Positions 33,755 through 45,596 of a DNA stretch of 64,000 bases are shown here, piece after piece. The first letter of the stretch is position 1; the number at the start of each line of letters is the position of its first letter. A model generated the notes under the pieces. It was not told the DNA's origin. It saw nothing but the letters and a program-made list of their open reading frames with translations, and ran no database searches. Made by a program: the position numbers and the translations under genes. This DNA is from Sequoia sempervirens (taxonomy: Eukaryota; Streptophyta; Pinopsida; Cupressales; Cupressaceae), in contig VDFB02296855.1 of NCBI GenBank assembly GCA_007258455.2, forward strand, positions 1-64,000, in the 5' to 3' direction.

Positions 33755-36730
33755 ATGGTGCAAACTAGATTGCAACACAAGAAGAACATGGAAGCCAACA
33801 AAGAAACATCTCCTTCGAGTGACTTAAGTCAAACCACTCCTGACATGAATCCCATTAGGTCTGGTAGTTTCACAGTTAGCATTCCTCCGCTTTCGCAAGA
33901 CCATCAAGAGGAAGGTATCCAAATCTAGGATCTCACAAATAATCCCTTCAGAATGTCACATGACGAAATCACTGAAATAATCCAAAATCTAGAAAACCAT
34001 AAAATTATCAACATCATGATAAAAAACAATCCCTCCCTATACATGCTCGAACTAGCAAAGCAAGGGGCTAAACTTCCCTCTGATTTTGACATCAACACTA
34101 TTGTGGAGCCGTCTTTTGGATTCATGCCTCCAATCTCATCTACCATCCCCATTTCATCTATCCCCTCATTTCAAAACATCACTCAAAACATCCCACAAAT
34201 CACATCATCCATCACTCTAACACAACCAATTGTTAACAAAGGAAGTGTAATTCTCAATGCATTGCAAACACATACTCTTGTAAACAATCAGGACTTGGAT
34301 ACAAACACCATCTTGGGAAAAACCATACCATTGCTTACTTTTCATGACCCAAATGATCCGTCATCATCATCATTTCGCTCAACACCCCAAACCTCTCTCC
34401 CCATAACTTTGAAAGGAGAAGGTGACATGTTCAGACTAGGGGGCATCTTCAAAATTGCACCATTCCCTCAAGAGATCACATCTCTCACATTTCCACCACT
34501 TTCACCATTACTACCATCATCCACACCACTCCTTGGTTTAGGGCTTCCCCCTTTACCAAATATCAATCAAACCAACATTCCAAACATCAATCTGAACATC
34601 ATGCCAAACTTTCAAAAATTGTCATCAACATCACAACAACATATGACAACTACACAAGCAATCACCACCATTGCATCATCAACCACCCCCTAACATCTCA
34701 AAGCATGGTCTCTTAAGGACCAACCACATCGATCCCACCATCTACAAATCAAATCTCAAATACCAACACGACAATACCTTTGACCACCACAACAAGCACC
34801 ATCCCGAATCCACGTCTACCTCCATCACCACCGAGCTCCAATTTATCAAGCCAATATAGTATAGCATTGCAAGCCACTCAGCAAGCTGCTTATCAAAAGG
34901 AATTTCTACAAGCTAAAAAACAACAAGTCGTGCAATTAGCTGCTAAGCAAGCTACGCAACTAGCCACTCAACAAGCTGCTCAAGTGGTGCAAGATGCTCA
35001 AGCTACCCAAATTGCACAACAAGTGCAATAGGCTACAAAAGCCCAATCCTTATTGCAACAACAACAACATCAAGCTGCACAAGCTACATAGGTACAAGCA
35101 CAAGCTACATAGGTGCAAGCACAAGCTCAAGCACAAGCCCAAGCTCAAGTGCAGGCTCAAGCCAAAGCCCAGTATCAAGCACAACAAGAACAAGCACAAG
35201 CGTAATATCTTGCACAACAAAACACAATACAATAACAAGCATATCAGAAAGTGCTAAAGTAATATCAAAAACAACATGAAGTAGCTCAATTAGTAGCTCA
35301 ACAACAAGCACAACAACAAGCTCAACAACAAACACTAATAGCACAACTAAAATAGGAACAACAACAAGAATTGTTGAAAGCATACTTGGCTCAACAAAAT
35401 ATCCAAACATCATCTAATCCACCCATCCAACTAACAATCGAAACACCACAGAATACCTTCATCCCACCCCTTGATACACAAAATGACATAACACAAATTA
35501 GGTTGCTCTCACAACAAGTACTCGATCTTTAATTAGGATGAACCACAAAGACACCAAGAAACTTGTGTCCCTATCCATTTGATAGGAGGCTTGTGATGAA
35601 ACCATTCCTAAAGGGATTCAAGATCCCTAAGTTTGACAAGTATCATGGGACAAGAAACCCTGAAGATCACATCAGGGAATTCGATGTTCATTGCATGGAA
35701 GTCACATACGATGGTACCTATCTGATGCAGGTATTTCCTAGGAGTTTGATTGGCCACACTATGCAATGGTTATCTCGCCTACCTATAGGAATCAAAACAT
35801 TCCAAGAAATTATAGACGCATTCATCAAAAACTATGCATGCAACATTTCGATGGATGTCATTCTAGAAGAACTCTCAGCTCTGAAACAAGGTAAGAATAA
35901 ATCATTCACCTCATTCCTACAATGATGGAAATCCAAGACCAATCAGAGTAAATGGGTCATGCCCAAGGAACAACAAGTATGCACCATCATATCCAACCTT
36001 GACAACCTCTTGGCATTCCATCTCAAGGTACAAGGGATCACCATGTATGACCAATTGATCTCCAAGGTGCTCAACATCTAACAAGCCCTTATGACACAAC
36101 CTGGAGGATCAGATTCATACCCCGAACAACAAAACAACCATCCACCTACCAATTACAATGACAAACCTCACACATGGGAAAGAAACAAAAATGTTACCAA
36201 TGATGGTTTTGTCGACACCAAAGTGGTCATCAGTGCCCCTCACCAAAATACACCCGCACCACAAATCCAAATCCAACACCAAAACAATCATCAAGCAACA
36301 TAACAACCAAACAACAATCAAGCAATTAACAATGTTAATGGTCAAAGGGGACCACCCCAATAGAACAAGAATTAGCCCAAGTGAAAATACATGGCTCTTG
36401 GGGAACCACTTGAAGTCATCATGAAGAAACTGATAAACGAAAAACTCATCAAAGCTCCCAACTATGAGAATTACCAAGAACTGGATGTGAAACCTCCTTT
36501 GTATAATGAGAATCAACTCTATGACTTCCATAAAATCAAAGGGCATACCACGAATAGTTGTATGAGGTTAAAAAACATAGTTCAAGATCCCATTGATCAA
36601 ATAATTATAAACTTTGAACAACCAATAGGAAACCAAAACCTTAAGATATACACGAATCTGATGCCTAACCATGGCAATAAAGGGAATAATAACATAGATA
36701 AGGGGAAAGAAACCTTCATGAATGTAAATC
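33755..36730 (+). pseudogene. gag: Element A gag
   Basis: Gag probably starts at the ATG at 33755 (MVQTRLQHKKNMEANKE). The N-terminal part is Pro/Ser/Thr/Ile-rich. A frameshift near 34690 leads into a Gln/Ala-rich stretch, then the particle core at 35563-36090: FLKGFKIPKFDKYHGTRNPE, YLMQVFPRSL, TMQWLSRLP and FIKNYACN. A C-terminal part has LGEPLEVIMKKLI and the finger-like LYDFHKIKGHTTNSC (C/H residues at conserved spacing). Gag forms the particle and binds RNA. Numerous stops are present, mostly where CAA or CAG would be expected. Confidence 0.85.
34860..35400 (+). repeat. Gln/Ala-rich low-complexity part of element A gag
   Basis: Repeating CAAGCACAAGCT-type words encode strings of Q and A (for example KQQVVQLAAKQATQLAT). 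It probably forms a long helix. Stops within it are mostly TAG or TAA where CAG or CAA is expected. Open frames in the other five frames here are shadows of this repeat. Confidence 0.7.
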
Positions 36731-36734
36731 ATGT

Positions 36735-37560
36735 GTACATATGACCATGTCGTTGCATCTCTGGAGGACTACTATGCTACCATCACCATCAAAGGATCCC
36801 ATGCTAATTGTGGAGTCACCACAAGAGGCGACAAAGTTACCATTGCACGATCATCCCAACTAAACAGAGTCCTTGCACCTAGATCTGTCCCTAATGGATA
36901 TAATGTTCTGGATCAGCTCAAAAGAAAGCCAACACAAATTTCCATCATGGAGTTACTAAAAATCTCATCTGCCCATAAGAAAATCCTTGAGGAAGTATTG
37001 GCTTCATCCATTATCCCCACAAATCTTGATGCGGAACAATTCCAATTGATGCTCAAAAATATCATTACACCAAATCTCCTTAAATTCTCCAACCAATATT
37101 TTCCTACTCAACCATCTAATAACTATGCACTCCACTTAGAGGTCCTAGTGCAAAAAATTAAAGTCAAATAGGTCTTGGTGGATGGACGTGTAGGCTTGAA
37201 TATTTGTTCCCTCAAGCTCATTAAACAATTAAAATTTTTAGAGGATTCCATCGACAAAGGAAAGGGTATCACAATAAGAGCATATGACGATAAAGAAAGA
37301 GTGTCTCAGGGCACAATCAAAATCCTTATTCAAGTAGGGCCAGCTAACATGGAAACCACTTGTGAGGTCTTGGACCTCGACTTGCTATATAACATCCTCC
37401 TAGGATGTCCATGGATTCATGCAATGCAACCAGTAGCGTCAACTTTCCATCAATGTGTCAAATTCACACATGAAGGACAACAAGTCACCATCCATGGAGA
37501 TCCCAAACCATTCTCCTACTACAAAATTCTCAAGGTAAAGTACTATAAAGTACCACAAGT
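36735..37560 (+). pseudogene. pol: Element A aspartic protease region
   Basis: After a one-base frame change near 36735 the frame reads YDHVVASLEDYY, a long helical linker, then VLVDGRVGLNICSLKLI, the protease active-site region. D-S-G has become D-G-R here, so it is inactive. LLYNILLGCPWIHAM, the typical second protease motif in plant Tat elements, follows, as does TIHGDP. One stop lies immediately before the active site (a TAG where CAG is likely). Confidence 0.75.
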
Positions 37561-37899
37561 ACCTAAAAATGATGAGGGCCCATCTACACCATACATTAAT
37601 CCTGCCACTCTTGCTTCCACTTCTATGACAAAGACACCCGCCATTCCCACCATCTTTCATATTAAGGTCATCATCCAAGATAACGCTTGTGGAAACTACA
37701 TGCTCCCTAAAAATTATTTTTTGGTAGGAGAGTTACCACAATCTCCCAGATCACGAGGATGTCTGCAATCAAATGAAGCCTCCACATCTCAAACTTCTCT
37801 TGAAGAGTATCCCAACTTTACCAGTTGGGGAGATCTTGGCCGAGAAGTCATAGAGGTAGATCCATCTCATATCCTATACCAAGATGATAGGCCAATAGC

Positions 37900-38080
37900 C
37901 GATCTACCAATGGATGATAGAGGCAAAGGTCTACAAATGATGCTCGCAATGGGCTATGATAGAAATCAAAGACTTGGGGAAAATGATAATAGGCTTATAA
38001 TACCTATCATTCTAGAGACGCGAATGAGAATTATTGGCCTTGGATGTACCCCTCTGAGTATAATCATACATGGTTGAATT
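37900..38080 (+). pseudogene. pol: Element A G-patch segment
   Basis: GLQMMLAMGYDRNQRLGEN followed by RIIGLGCTP fits the glycine-patch pattern (an M-G-Y-x-x-x-x-x-L-G core). G-patches bind RNA or partner helicases and are found between protease and RT in some plant Tat elements. The sequence after 38077 continues as a polyprotein linker towards RT. Confidence 0.55.
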
Positions 38081-38830
38081 CCTCCATTTAGAAAGGTCAA
38101 TAATCCTCCTCAGCTATCTGTAGCCAAACTTTGCTTACCCATATCTATAGGTCACATCATAGATAACTTCACATTTGACATAACCAATGTCTGTAGTAGT
38201 AGCGATGACGAGGATCCCATAACCAACCTACCTAGGCTCTTCGAGGATACCACTCTTTTCATGATTAGTACCTTATCCTTTGAATTAGACCACCAAAATC
38301 ATGAAATCTGCCTAGTATACCCCCAACTCATCGACTATGACCAACAAGTAGCACCAATTCTTGATACATTCGAAAATGATGAGGCACTCTTAGAATTCAT
38401 GGGACTATGGTATAACATTCCATGTGGGGATCACAAAGCAGGGTTCATCATTGAGCTAGATACACATGCCTATTATGGGGAAATGATTGAATCCCTCAGT
38501 CACAAAAGTAAAGAACTAAGAATAATATCCAAGTACTTGAGTGAAAACCACACTGTGGCACTCTCTGACTAGAAAAAATTAAAAAGAAAGGAGGCATCCA
38601 ATGGTGAAAACCTCTCTGAGGCACTTGAGGATGGGGGATTCAATCTTCCTTTTAGAGCTCTTCATCAAGAAAAATTAGCAGTCCTAGTAGAAAGGTGCAA
38701 TGCAGTTAATCTAGGAACAAAGGAAACCCCGCACATCACATTCTATGCAGTCATTATTATCAAAGGAACAAGAGTTCCTAGTAGCCTTCCTAAGAGATAG
38801 ATAGATAAACTTCACATAGAGCTATGCTGA
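38080..38830 (+). pseudogene. pol: Element A pol linker before RT
   Basis: A protein-like frame with VAKLCLPISIGHI, TNLPRLFEDTTLF and, at 38261-38572, DHQNHEICLVYPQL to SENHTVALSD lies between the G-patch and RT. It is acidic and without a known catalytic motif. Stops follow. It is probably part of the polyprotein. Confidence 0.5.
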
Positions 38831-38831
38831 C

Positions 38832-39620
38832 ATGCCAGCGCTTGATCTAGAAATCGTGGTTCACCACTTAGTAGTATACCCAGAAACAAAGCTTGTTAAA
38901 CAAAAGCTTAGAAAAATGCACCCTCAGATCACCCTACTAGTCAAAATGGAATTAAAAAAGATATTAGATGTAGGATTCATTGAACCAATAGATTATCCAG
39001 AATTGGTGTCAAACTTTGTGCCTGTCTCAAAACTTGATGGGGGCATCATAATTTGCACAGACTTCAGAGACTTGAACAAATCATGTCTGAAAGATGATTT
39101 CCCATTGCCCAATATTGACATGATCATAGACATGACGGTAGGACATGAAATGCTTTCCTTGATGGAAGGTTTCTCAGGGTATAACTAGATAATGACTGCT
39201 AAAGAAGACCAGCACAAAACGGACTTCACTTGTCCATGGGGGACTTATTGCTAGAATATGATGTTATTCAGCTTAAAGAATGTAGGAGCAACATACCAAA
39301 GAGCCATGACGTTAATATTTTATGACATGATCCATAAGACTATCGAATATTATGTTGATGACATTCTAGCCAAATCTAGAAGGATAAAGGATCACATAAC
39401 AATTCTAAGTGCCATTTTTGATAGGCTGGAAGAGTACAAGGTTAGATTAAACCGAAAGAAGTTTGTCTTCAGTGTACAATCGAGAAAGCTACTAGGATAC
39501 ATAGTGTCAATGAGAGGTATTGAGGTAGATCCAAAAAAAGTAAAAGCAATCCTTGGGATGGAGGCACCAAAAACATTAAAGCAATTGAGAGGTCTCCAAG
39601 GTAGGCTTCAATCCATTTGA
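38832..39620 (+). pseudogene. pol: Element A reverse transcriptase
   Basis: One frame with two internal stops covers RT motifs: YPETKLVKQKLRKMHP, FVPVSKLDGGIIICTDFRD, NKSCLKDDFPLPNID, SLMEGFSGYN, then NVGATYQRAM, the catalytic YVDDILAKS (YVDD at 39351-39362), LNRKKFVFSV and LLGYIVSMRGIEVDP. Stops lie after GYN and in the CPWGTY region. It copies element RNA into DNA. Confidence 0.9.
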
Positions 39621-39719
39621 AGGTCCATAGCATAGCTGGCAGAAAAAAAAAACCCATACTCTCACCTACTTCACAAGGGAGTAGCATAAAAATGGGATAA
39701 CAAGTGTGAAGAAGCCTTC

Positions 39720-40135
39720 AATAAAATTAGAGAATATCTACTTACACCATCAGTCCTAATGCCACCAATCCCAAGAAAACCATTAATTCTCTACATGTCA
39801 GCAACAACAACAGCCCTTGGAGCTCTCCTAGCTCAACATGATGAAAATGGAATAGAAAGGGCCATCTATTATATCAGCAGAATAATGGTTGGGCATGAGT
39901 TAAATTACTCATTCATTGAGAAAGCATGTCTAGCAGTAGTGTTTGCATCATAGAAATTCAGACATTACATGTTGGCACACAAAATAAAACTCATCACCAA
40001 AATCGACCCTCTCAAGTACTTACTATCAAAGAAAATGCTCATAGGAAGAATGGCCAAATGGGTGATGATACTATCAGAATATGACATTGAATATGTGGAG
40101 TGGAAAGCAATCAAAGGCCAAGTCATCACATATTA
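39720..40135 (+). pseudogene. pol: Element A RNase H (pol-type)
   Basis: Frame with PPIPRKPLILYMSATTTALG, LLAQHDENGIERAIYYIS, ELNYSFIEKACLAVVFA and, after a stop, FRHYMLAHKIKLIT. It follows RT as usual in Ty3/gypsy pol and removes the RNA strand. First-Asp positions appear replaced (YMSATT), so activity is doubtful. Confidence 0.75.
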
Positions 40136-40204
40136 GCTTGTAGAAGCACCAATCTATTCAGAGAATCCTCTCATCTCAGAGTTTCTAGATGAATCCATTT
40201 TTAA

Positions 40205-40620
40205 TCTCAACATAGCCGACCACTAGAAACTTTACTTTGATAGATCATATACACAACATGGATTGGGAGCTGACATCTTCTTTATCACCCCACAAGGGGA
40301 CTGCATAGCAAGGTTTCATAAATTGGTGTTTCCCTACACTAATAACATTGCAGAATATGAGGCATTAACCATAAGTCTCAGAATAGCAGTACAATGGCAT
40401 ATCATAGCCCTCAGAGTATACAGAGATTCTCAATTATTAATAAACCAAGTGAACAATGAGTACTAGACTAAGGATGATAAGCTCACTCCATACAAGAATC
40501 TGGTAGAGACTCTTAAGGAATCCTTCATCGAAATCACATTTGAGTAGATTCCTAGAGCCAACAATAGAGCAACAGATGCCATGGAAATGATTGAATCCTT
40601 AGTAGACATCCCTCACAATG
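40205..40620 (+). pseudogene. pol: Element A second (archaeal-type) RNase H
   Basis: YFDRSYTQHGLGADIFF gives the first Asp, NNIAEYEALTISL the Glu, VYRDSQLLINQVN the second Asp and NNRATDAMEMI the last. The order after the pol-type RNase H matches the dual-RNase-H layout of plant Tat elements. Three stops occur. Confidence 0.8.
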
Positions 40621-40799
40621 TCTCAAAATATGAATTCCTGATAGAGCAGCTTCTAATGCTCGTATTTGAGCTACCATAATCAAAATTTGTGTGCAAAATC
40701 ATTGGTCCCAGTGATCCTTGGTATGATGACATTTATACATACCTCTGAATAGGTGTCATACCTACTGACATACCCTCAAACCTAAAATGAACCTTTGTC

Positions 40800-41965
40800 A
40801 AAAAGGCATCCCAATTTGTCATCCTAGGAGATACCTTGTATCATAGGAGCATAGAAGGAACCTTAGTACGCTACTTAAATGCTAAGGAGGAATTGACTGC
40901 TCTAACTGACGTACATAATAGTATCTATGGTTCACACTCAAGTGAAATGACTATAGCCAAGAAATTGCTAAGGATGGGGTATTATTGGCCCATAATGGAA
41001 AGAGAAGCACATGACTGTCAGAAGGTGTCTACAATATCAGCAACATGGGGACCTCATCCATGCTCCAGCTCAAGGACTTCATACCATCATCACACCATGG
41101 CCCTTTTCATAGTGGGTAGTCGATCTAATTGGAAAAATCACTCCCACTTCATCTAATAGCCACAAATTCATCATAACTGCCATAAAGTACTTTACTAAAT
41201 GGGTGGAATCCACACCCATGACATATATAACTGGGAAGTAGATATCAACGTTCATCCTAAACTATCTCATTTGCCACTATGGTGTTCCATGAGTGATTAT
41301 CTCAGATAATGGGACACCATTTAAAAATTAGGAGGTTCATGACTTATGTGAAAAATTCAAAATCCAACATTGCTTCTCCACAACACATATACTATCCCCA
41401 AGGAAATGGCCAAGTAGAAGCCACTAATAAAACCATTTTGAAAATCCTCAAGAAAATAGTCAATGATGTAGGTTGTGACTGGAATTTGTAGCTTAATCTT
41501 TCCCTATGGGTCTATCGAACTAGCATCCACACACCTATCAGTGCCACCCCCTTCTCCCTGGTCTACGAATCAGAAACAGTACTCCCCATTGAGATTGAGA
41601 TCCCATCACTCAGGATATCACTGTGAAACCTCATAATGGATGAAGAGTACCGAGTATCAAGACTAAATGAGCTGGAGCTACTAGATAAGTGGTTTATAGA
41701 CACTTTAAATCATTTGCAAGTCTATCATAATAGACTCAAAATGAGCTATAATAAGAAAATCAGAAGCATGACTTTCCAAGTCAGAGAATTTGTACTAAAG
41801 GAGAATCAAAAGAATGTCCCAAATCCAAGCACTAAAGGAAAATTTGAACCCAATTGATTGGGACCATTTGTTATCATAGCAAGCTATAAGTCAGGGGCAT
41901 ATCAGTTATCAACACCTGAAGAGGAAGCTCTGCAAGAGCCCATGAATAGATTTCATCTCAAAAAA
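40800..41965 (+). pseudogene. pol: Element A integrase
   Basis: The zinc-binding part has HNSIYGSHSSEMTIAKKLLR and YYWPIMEREAHDC. The core has LIGKITP and KYFTKWVESTPMT, and DNGTPFKN carries the second Asp. NGQVEATNK carries the Glu. The tail has YRVSRLNELELLDKW and GPFVIIASYKSGAYQL. Frameshifts and stops separate the parts. The enzyme inserts element DNA. Confidence 0.8.
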
Positions 41966-42484
41966 AAATTATGCCTAATCCTTCAAGGTATAGAAGCAAA
42001 AATTCAAAAAATCAGAAAATGTCCTGAAAAAATGGTTACATTGGTGAAAACTTGGCAAACATGCATCTTGGTGACAACAAAAAAATTCAAAAAAGAAAAA
42101 ACATCCAAAAAAATCAAAAAAAGGATAAAAAATAGTAAAAAGAAAAATCATCCTCTAGTGAAAACCACTTCGATGGCACTTTGGGTAGGTACATTCGTGA
42201 AAACCTGGCAAATAGGTACCTTTTGTAAATAAGCACAATTCATCCACTAGGATCTCTATGGCTTGTTTTGCATCATCCATCCATAACATTTCCATCATCC
42301 ATCACATTCAAATCTCCATCCATCACTCATCCACCCACATTTGCACCATAGCTTGGTCCTGTGTTCATATCATGATCCCTCCTAGTACTACTCAACCCAT
42401 CTTCAAGGTTAGTTTTTCCTGCCTTTATGGAAGTAGTCTATTGCATCACATTGGAGGCTTGTTATTATCGAATCAAATTCATGT

Positions 42485-42665
42485 ATATCCTTGAAGTCCT
42501 AAAATCAAAAAATCTAAAACATCAAAACATCGAAAAATCCAAAAATAATCAAAACATCAGAAAATCCAAAAACATCAAAACATCAAAAAATCCAAAAAAA
42601 TCAAAACATCAAAAAATCACCAAAAATCCAAAAAAACAATCTAAACATATCAAAATCTGAAAATA
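42485..42665 (+). repeat. AACATCAAAAAATCC low-complexity repeat
   Basis: Roughly 10-15-base words (AAAACATCAAAAAATCCA) are repeated irregularly. Open frames rich in K, N, I and S across it are artefacts. Confidence 0.75.
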
Positions 42666-43284
42666 GGTCAAAAATTCAAAACAAAGTTGTCTTGTTGAAC
42701 TACGAGTCTCTAAGCCTTGAACGTAGGCAAGGTTGATCTTTGATCATCCCCCAAGACACTTAGGTCAGTCCTTTAGGAGTCCATCATAATAAACTGACAT
42801 TTCATCATGTATATCATCATAAGTAAATTGGTCAACTCATCAGTCAAACTACGTGGTCTCTGCATGTATAACATAAGCAAGGCTAATCTGTTGATCAACC
42901 CTCAAGGCCCCTCAGATAGGTCTTTAGGTTAGTCTCTTGGTCAAAATCTCAAAAAACAACAAAAACATTGGAAAATTGAAAATCAAAACATTTGAAGATC
43001 TCCAAAAACACTAAAAACAACCTCAAAACATTGCAAAACACCAAAAGCATCCAAATATTTAAAAAAATCCATCTGTCTCATCTCGCTTTCACTCACAATA
43101 ACATCACTCATAATAAATGATCGTCATCCTCAACCTTTGGTGAAACAATTAGAAACAAGTCTACTAGGTTAAAAGTGAAAACTCAAAATGTCAAGTCTCA
43201 GGTTTAAGTCAGTACGTAAACAAGTGGTCAATTCTTTGTGTTGATAGTCCATAATCCAGTCAATCACATTTCAATCATCTAATA

Positions 43285-43420
43285 ACATCATGTCCTAGGA
43301 TGTATCCTTCCTACAATGGGAATTATTTATCAGAAAGAGCACTTTGGATAAATGAAATGACGTGTCACCATCCACTAACATGTCTTAGGATGTATCCTTC
43401 CTATAATGGGCATTATCTTT
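43285..43420 (+). repeat. Tandem duplication, about 90-bp period
   Basis: CTAGGATGTATCCTTCCTA near 43295 and TTAGGATGTATCCTTCCTA near 43385 are followed by CAATGGGAATTAT and TAATGGGCATTAT respectively. Confidence 0.75.
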
Positions 43421-44540
43421 TGGCAATAGTTTTGGTTCTTATCCTTAAAAACACTTTTCCTTTGGTTAGCAGTATTGAAGAGCATCAACTTGTTTGTTTA
43501 CTTTATCTTGGTCTTTTCACTTATCTCTTTGCGCTCATTCCAATAACCCCTTGATGATGTCCAAACAAATGGATTTAGAGAGATAGGAATGGGGAAATGA
43601 TCATTATCTTTTGTCTGTTGTGCTTGTTAGACATTCTTGTAAAATAACCTCAGCGAATACTTGCTTTGTTAGATATGTATGGAGGGTGTTTTGGGCAACT
43701 TGTTGACTATTGCATTGATAGGTTATACCTTTCTGTGTTTTGGTCTGAGGTGTTTGAAACTTCTAAAATGCATCCTAGCAAGGTTTTTGAATGTCAGGTG
43801 TGAATAGGAATACTCCCATCTATTTGTCGAGTCAAAGTCCATCACACTAAGTATAATTCCATCTTAGTCCTTTATACCTTGATGCATCGTGCTTATGCAT
43901 GTTATCAAACATAAGGTAAGTGACCCTTTTAAAATCCCAATTCTTGATAAGAAAATCATTCATTTGTCATCATCCATTTCTCATCATCAATTCTCATAAA
44001 GTTGGCTTGTTGGATCCTCTTGTCATCATCTAATTTCTCATTTCTTCTTTTCCACACTAATATCACATCATAAACAGTTTATCATCATTATCAGTGCATC
44101 CATCTTGCATCCATAAACTATCAGCATTCTGCATATCATCTCACATGCATAGTCATCATCATATAATAGATATGTTAGTCTAAGCATCTCATAAAATCAT
44201 ACATTTTCATAAAACATTCATTGCATAATCATATAGGCATTATCGCATCATCCATCATCACATCATATCATCATTTTAAGTTGTTTAGGATAATATAGAT
44301 TGGTTATTCTAAGCATCTTAAAACCATCTCATTTGCATCATCATCATAACCATCCATTTTGAACCTCTTTACCGTGAGATCGACCCTCAAATCAAATATT
44401 TTCACTCAATCTCTTGAGGGGGAAATGTACTAGTGTACTTCATTCCACTCAGGCATTTGAAAACAAAATTAGATTTATTTTTTTAATTTTGATCGCAGCA
44501 AGTTTATTCTTTGAACCAACACAACAAGTGCATTGCTTCA

Positions 44541-44553
44541 AAGAGGGGAAAAA
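44541..44553 (+). promoter_or_regulatory. Element A polypurine tract
   Basis: AAGAGGGGAAAAA abuts the 3' LTR. All purine, it primes second-strand DNA synthesis. Confidence 0.85.
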
Positions 44554-45596
44554 TGTAGACACGCAAAATTAGCATTATGCACTTAATTAGTTCATATTCA
44601 TCCACTCATTAAATAAATCAAGCTCATCAAATCCATTCACCAGGTAAATCAGGTCTATTTAATTCATTCCTAAGGTTACCCATTTAAATTAAATAAATCA
44701 ACCTTGTTTAATTTAAGTCTCACATCACCCTTTTAATTAAATAAACAAAATTTTATTTAATTAAATCCCAAATTCATGTTCCATCCCTTTTGATTTAAAT
44801 AAATCAAAGTATTTAAGTCAAATGGGTCAAAAGCATCTAACATCATCTTAAGTAAGCTAATCCTGATTAATCTAATCTAACCACCCATCACATCCTCTAG
44901 CTTTTCCCACTTGCACCAATAAAGCATTTTAATTCATTTATAAATTCCTCATTTTCCCTCAACAAAGCATCTTTTGGGAATATTGTCCAAGTTTGAATTT
45001 GAAAAGCAAGTTGACTTGTCCCTTCCAACATGGCAATAACTTCTCTCTTACATGTCCCCCACTTGGCATTTATGTCACTTTTTCTCCCTCCAAATAGCCA
45101 AATTTGAATTTTAAGAAGGCCAACCAATCTCATTTATGGGCACATTGGCCAAAACTTGCACATTCCTCAACCATTCACAAGGTGACAAGTGGCTCCATCT
45201 CATTGGCTAAAACATTATCCCACATTGGTCCCTTTTGAGCACTCTTTCAACTTGAAAGTATATAAATGGAAGCTTCATTCTTCAACAAATCATCCACAAA
45301 TCTTATGAAAAGTTACTCTCTTCAATTGAGAGCTGATTTTGTCCACTTCACTCCATCTTCAAGGCATTGTATCATTTGAGTTTTAGCAAGGATTGGGAAA
45401 GGGTCACTTTTCACAAGTGACACCAATCCAATATGGAATAGGTACATGCAACTCTTTTATGAGTCTTTTAATTCTTATTATTTGTTGTATTTCCTGAGCA
45501 TTGACATGTTATTTCATAGGATCATTTGACAAGTTTGCATATAACTAACCCATGTTTGAGATTTTAGAGTGTATGCAAATTTTGAAGGGTGCTTCA
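44554..45596 (+). repeat. Element A 3' LTR
   Basis: 1043 bases matching 25449-26488, followed by the GGTAC target duplication. Confidence 0.95.

Larger units (their letters stand above)
41966..44540 (+). other. Element A 3' non-coding region
   Basis: About 2.5 kb between the end of pol and the polypurine tract, without a supported gene. It holds an ATCAAAAA/ATCCAAAA low-complexity stretch (about 42485-42665), a tandem duplication at 43285-43420 and CATCATCAT-rich sequence from 43960 to 44350. Confidence 0.6.
25449..45596 (+). mobile_element. Element A: Tat-lineage Ty3/gypsy LTR retrotransposon, 20.1 kb
   Basis: LTRs at 25449-26488 and 44554-45596 start TGTAGACA and end GGGTGCTTCA. GGTAC duplicates flank them (25444-25448 and 45597-45601). 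The plus-strand order is primer site, long leader (interrupted by nested element B), gag, protease, G-patch, RT, RNase H, second RNase H, integrase, a 2.5-kb 3' non-coding stretch, polypurine tract. The second RNase H after the first marks the plant Tat clade. Many stops, mostly one step from Gln or Trp codons, make it inactive. By eye the LTRs differ at around 5 percent in the first 200 bases. Without nested B it would be about 16.6 kb. Confidence 0.95.

Noticed and set aside
34994..35413. Lys/His-rich plus-strand frame and Leu/Val-rich minus-strand frame
   Set aside because: Shadow frames of the Gln/Ala-coding CAAGCA repeat in element A gag.
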